From: Firmicutes bacterium ADurb.Bin153 | GTDB lineage: Bacteria > Bacillota > DTU025 > MWDF01 | Assembly: GCA_002070415.1 (NCBI GenBank) | Contig: MWDF01000005.1 | Span: 34,577-98,576 of the forward strand | Reading direction: 5' to 3' | Length of the DNA stretch: 64,000 nt | Shown here: in pieces, positions 61,365-64,000 of the stretch | Numbering within the stretch: position 1 is the stretch's first letter | Layout of the letters: each line of letters opens with the position of its first letter | Notes under the pieces: generated by a model | Told to the model about the DNA's origin: nothing | The model's input: only the letters and a program-made list of their open reading frames with translations | Databases searched by the model: none | Position numbers and translations under genes: made by a program

Positions 61365-62729
61365 TTACCGCCCTACCCCGTAGGCATTAGCGACTATCGC
61401 CTTGTTCTTCCAACCGCCCTGCTTGTATCTAAAAAGGGCTATGACAAGGCCGAATATCCAACCTAGGGGGATTGCCCACCAGATACCAAGGTAGCCCAGC
61501 GGGGTGTACATGCTGAGGACAAATGCCGCTACTACCCTGACGATCAAAGACACTAGAGTAGAGACCGAGGACGGTATCATATCCCCTGCTCCTCTTAGCA
61601 TTCCCGATGTTACGAACATAATACCCGCCAAAACGTAGAACACCGAGATGATGGCCAAGTATTCCGCGCCCTGCCTTATCACTTCCCGGTCCCCATCTTT
61701 TATGAACATCGCTATGATGCCTTCACCCATCGAAGTCATTATGAGAGCGGCTATCAGGCAAGTTACGAGAACCATAACCAAGGTGGCCGAATATGCTTTC
61801 TTCACCCTTTCGAACCGGCTTGCCCCTACGTTCTGTGCCGTGAAAGTAGATATGGCCATACCATAGCTCTGGATGGGCAGCACCGCAATTGAATCGACCC
61901 TGCTTGCTGCAGTAAACGCTGCCATCGTTACCGATCCGAAGGAATTTACGAATCCCTGCATGGCCATCATGCCGAGTGACATGAGCATTTGCTGTATCGA
62001 TGCCGGTATGCCCAGCCTGATTGCGTCCTTGAAGATCTCCTTGTCGAACACCCAGTCCTTGAAGGAGAAATGGAACAGCTCAATCCTCGTATATGCGTAG
62101 ATCGCGCAGAAGATCATCGATAATGCCTGCGAGATCATAGTCGCGTAAGCTGCGCCCGCCACTCCCATGCCGTAATTCTTCACGAATAGTATATCCAGGT
62201 AGATGTTCAATATTGATGACAGTACGAGGAAGTATAGAGGTGTCTTGGAATCCCCGAGCCCTCTTAGTACGCCTGAAACTGCGTTATATCCAAACAGGAA
62301 GATCGTGCCCGCGAAAGTGACCTTCATATATGCGGCCGCGTCAGGGATGATCTCTTCCGGCGTCCTTAGGAGCTCAAGAAGCGGCCTTGTCGCCACAAGC
62401 CCTATCAGCGATATGCTGAACGCCGTGGCTATCAGCACGAAGACGAAGGTCGATATGGCCTTCTTTAGTTTCCTGTATTCCTTCGCGCCGAAAAGCTGTG
62501 ATATTATGACTGAAGCGCCCACTGTCAATCCGAGTATGAACGAGATCATAAGATACAGGACGGGAAAGGCTGTTCCTACGGCAGCCAACGCATTCTGCCC
62601 GATATACCTTCCGACAATAACGGCATCCACCATGTTATATGCCTGCTGGAATACGTTGCCTATAAATAACGGCATTGTAAAGGCAAGAATATGTCTCGTT
62701 TCGCTTCCTTCTGTCATATCCCTAAGCAT
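61365..62729 (-). CDS. MATE family efflux transporter
   Basis: 454 residues from the ATG at 62729, seven nt after GGAG; a 31-codon extension upstream lies in the leader. About twelve hydrophobic segments occur in two similar halves: FTMPLFIGNVFQQAYNMVDA opens the first half, and RLGIPASIQQMLMSLGMM opens the second. MATE proteins export cationic drugs or metabolites with Na+ or H+. The substrate is unknown. The gene has its own promoter and converges on glpK. Confidence 0.92.
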   Translation of the reverse strand: MLRDMTEGSETRHILAFTMPLFIGNVFQQAYNMVDAVIVGRYIGQNALAAVGTAFPVLYLMISFILGLTVGASVIISQLFGAKEYRKLKKAISTFVFVLIATAFSISLIGLVATRPLLELLRTPEEIIPDAAAYMKVTFAGTIFLFGYNAVSGVLRGLGDSKTPLYFLVLSSILNIYLDILFVKNYGMGVAGAAYATMISQALSMIFCAIYAYTRIELFHFSFKDWVFDKEIFKDAIRLGIPASIQQMLMSLGMMAMQGFVNSFGSVTMAAFTAASRVDSIAVLPIQSYGMAISTFTAQNVGASRFERVKKAYSATLVMVLVTCLIAALIMTSMGEGIIAMFIKDGDREVIRQGAEYLAIISVFYVLAGIMFVTSGMLRGAGDMIPSSVSTLVSLIVRVVAAFVLSMYTPLGYLGIWWAIPLGWIFGLVIALFRYKQGGWKNKAIVANAYGVGR

Positions 62730-62856
62730 GTACGATCTCCAAATCCACATACTCGTCCCCGGATGGCAATATTCCATGCCTTGCTCTTCGTATAGAGCCC
62801 GCCGCTTTGCCGGAGTACCCAAGTCTTCTTCTATTTGCTTCGCGTGCGTAAACTAC

Positions 62857-62885
62857 TTTATAACCGTTCTTGGCTGGCTAGTCAA
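62857..62885 (-). promoter_or_regulatory. Sigma-A promoter of the MATE gene
   Basis: TTGACT, 17 bp, TATAAA; the start lies near 62850, leaving a leader of about 120 nt. Confidence 0.72.
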
Positions 62886-62906
62886 CCCCGCAGGCCTTCG
62901 GCTTTC

Positions 62907-62920
62907 TGCATAGCTATGCA
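62907..62920. promoter_or_regulatory. 14-bp palindrome upstream of the MATE promoter
   Basis: TGCATAGCTATGCA, a perfect palindrome 21 bp before the -35, followed by a partial repeat ATGCTATG. It is a candidate regulator site. Confidence 0.45.
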
Positions 62921-63056
62921 ATGCTATGTTAAGCTAATATTTCTTACGAAGCTAGAACGTTGTCGTTCCGTCAAGCATGGCCGGCCGGCTTGGGTCGACA
63001 AGCTTTGAGCAAGAATACTCTCTGTTCGCATCCGTTGCGCACTATTGATATTTGAT
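62921..63056. other. Intergenic stretch before the MATE gene
   Basis: No coding signal. An open frame on the minus strand (62924-63151) crosses the terminator and is not credible. Confidence 0.5.
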
Positions 63057-63091
63057 AAAAAAGGGCCTCGCGTCGAGACGTGAGGCCCTTT
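63057..63091 (-). terminator. Strong hairpin terminator, probably for the methyltransferase gene
   Basis: AAGGGCCTC/GAGGCCCTT (9 bp) extends by a G-T pair and CGT/ACG to about 13 bp. On the minus strand it is followed by a run of six T (shared in part with the stem), so it stops transcription from the right. Confidence 0.8.
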
Positions 63092-63093
63092 AA

Positions 63094-63283
63094 AATATTG
63101 ACCACCGTTAGGCGGATTATTCGCTGGCTCCCCGTGTGCAACCCTCTTCATAACCGTTCTCTTTCTCCCGCCGTTAACCGAAAACCTTCAATATCAACTG
63201 GTTATGAAAGATGAGGCCGTTCCCGGCAGGGCGGAAGCGGCTTTGAATCGCATTTCCCCATCTCCGCCGGATGCCGCAACGCA
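63094..63283. other. 3' flank of the methyltransferase gene
   Basis: No gene seen. The stretch lies between the methyltransferase stop and its terminator, and its left part shares TAACCGTTCT (63151-63160) with 62861-62870, by chance or as a remnant. Confidence 0.35.
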
Positions 63284-64000
63284 TCACCGCGCCATCAGCG
63301 CGAACACGCCCCAGCCCAGGTACTCACGCGTGTAAGTTGCGTAGCGCACGGGTTCCGAGGTCAGTTGGGCTCGAACCTCCTTGGCCAACTCGTCGTCGGG
63401 ATTGGCTTCAAGCCAACGGCGCATGGTGAGCCATTTGGCCGCCTCGTATCTGTCCCAGCTATCTTGGTCAGCCAGAACCATTTCAACGACGTCGTAGCCA
63501 AGGCGGCCGAAAGACGCGAGAAGTTCCGGAAGCATGAGAAAGTCGGAGATGGAGTGGGCGTGACACTCTTTGGCAACGGCTTCCGTCGGCGGCAACTGCC
63601 GCCAGTACGGTTCGCCGATGAGGATGATTCCCCCGGCGCGCAAGCTTCGCGCCAGAAGCTCGATCGTGCCGGCGACTCCGCCGCCGATCCACGTGGCGCC
63701 GACACAGGCTGCCACATGGACCTTCTCGTCAGAGACATATCCGGCCGCATCGCCATGGATGAACTTGACTCGATCGGCGACGCCGAGTTCTTCAGCACGG
63801 AGTTCCGCCTGCTCGGTGAACAACCGGCTCATGTCGACGCCGGTGCCGGTGACGCCGTGATCGCGTGCCCAGGTGCAAAGCATCTCCCCCGAACCGCTGC
63901 CAAGGTCGAGCACCCGGGCCCCCGGCTCCAGGCGCAGCGCCGCGCCGAGAGTCGCGAGCTTGTCGGGCGTGATCGGGTTGTGGATGCGGTGGGCACTTTC
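63284..64000 (-). CDS. SAM-dependent methyltransferase, class I (5' end outside the window)
   Basis: At least 239 codons; the frame is open to the window edge and no start is inside. The SAM-binding motif I is LDLGSGSGEMLC after a segment HRIHNPITPDKL, then GVDMSRLF, a GDAAGY motif and IILIGEPYWRQLPP. The substrate is unknown. Codon use is unlike its neighbours: Arg mostly CGC/CGG, Ile ATC, Leu CTG/CTC, almost no AGG or ATA, which dominate elsewhere. Recent transfer is likely. A strong terminator lies about 190 nt downstream. Confidence 0.85.
   Translation of the reverse strand, partial: ESAHRIHNPITPDKLATLGAALRLEPGARVLDLGSGSGEMLCTWARDHGVTGTGVDMSRLFTEQAELRAEELGVADRVKFIHGDAAGYVSDEKVHVAACVGATWIGGGVAGTIELLARSLRAGGIILIGEPYWRQLPPTEAVAKECHAHSISDFLMLPELLASFGRLGYDVVEMVLADQDSWDRYEAAKWLTMRRWLEANPDDELAKEVRAQLTSEPVRYATYTREYLGWGVFALMAR

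Noticed and set aside
62924..63151. 75-codon minus-strand frame
   Set aside because: Runs through a strong terminator hairpin and lacks protein-like features.

Overview
The window looks like a contiguous piece of a bacterial chromosome from an anaerobic, fairly GC-rich, Clostridia-like member of the Bacillota. Supporting signs are a Gram-positive PolC, the RbgA/YlxM/YlxP/YlxQ/YlxR set, an Asp23-FakA-FakB cluster, XerC-HslV-HslU beside TopA-TrmFO, a T-box in front of ileS, an A-type RNase P RNA, a c-di-GMP-I riboswitch, and rubrerythrin with rubredoxins. The species cannot be named from sequence alone. About the first 56 kb is nearly all housekeeping information-processing and lipid genes on the minus strand, tightly packed with many 1-38 nt overlaps.

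Reading in the direction of transcription (right to left), the backbone splits into these units. (1) ileS behind a T-box, ending in a PHP phosphoesterase. (2) asp23-fakA-fakB-fakB-rsmD-coaD-coiled-coil protein-ackA-mpg, divergent from rpmB. (3) yceD-rpmF-plsX-acpP-rnc-smc-ftsY, with a near-consensus promoter. (4) ylxM-ffh-rpsP-khpA-rimM-trmD, from a consensus promoter at the end of ftsY. (5) rplS, ended by its own terminator. (6) rbgA-rnhB-topA-trmFO-xerC-hslV-hslU. (7) rpsB-tsf, with promoter, structured leader and terminator. (8) pyrH-frr-uppS-cdsA-dxr-rseP-ispG-proS-glycosyltransferase-polC. (9) rimP-nusA-ylxR-ylxQ-infB-ylxP-rbfA-nrnA-truB-ribF. The order is that of many clostridial genomes, with oddities: a PolC that lacks the proofreading exonuclease insert, a glycosyltransferase between polC and proS, an infB linker carrying a 57-bp in-frame tandem repeat, and a trmFO with no usual start codon.

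From about 53.7 kb the content becomes more accessory. It holds thiN, three small iron proteins (rubredoxin-domain protein, rubrerythrin, rubredoxin), rnpB, a minimal DksA/TraR-type zinc-ribbon protein and a lone CAU tRNA. Then comes a plus-strand group: a two-cupin HD-GYP phosphodiesterase, a c-di-GMP-I riboswitch with its own terminator, and a small secreted protein of unknown function under it. A monoacylglycerol-lipase-like hydrolase with glycerol kinase, a MATE transporter and, at the right edge, a methyltransferase of distinctly different codon use complete the window.

Two functional themes stand out. The first is lipid uptake and activation. The lipase could release glycerol (phosphorylated by GlpK) and fatty acid (phosphorylated by FakA/FakB), giving glycerol phosphate and acyl phosphate, the substrates around PlsX; CdsA and UppS act further on. 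The second is a local c-di-GMP circuit, with a degrading enzyme next to a riboswitch that reads the same signal and controls a secreted protein. Both are inferences from gene content.
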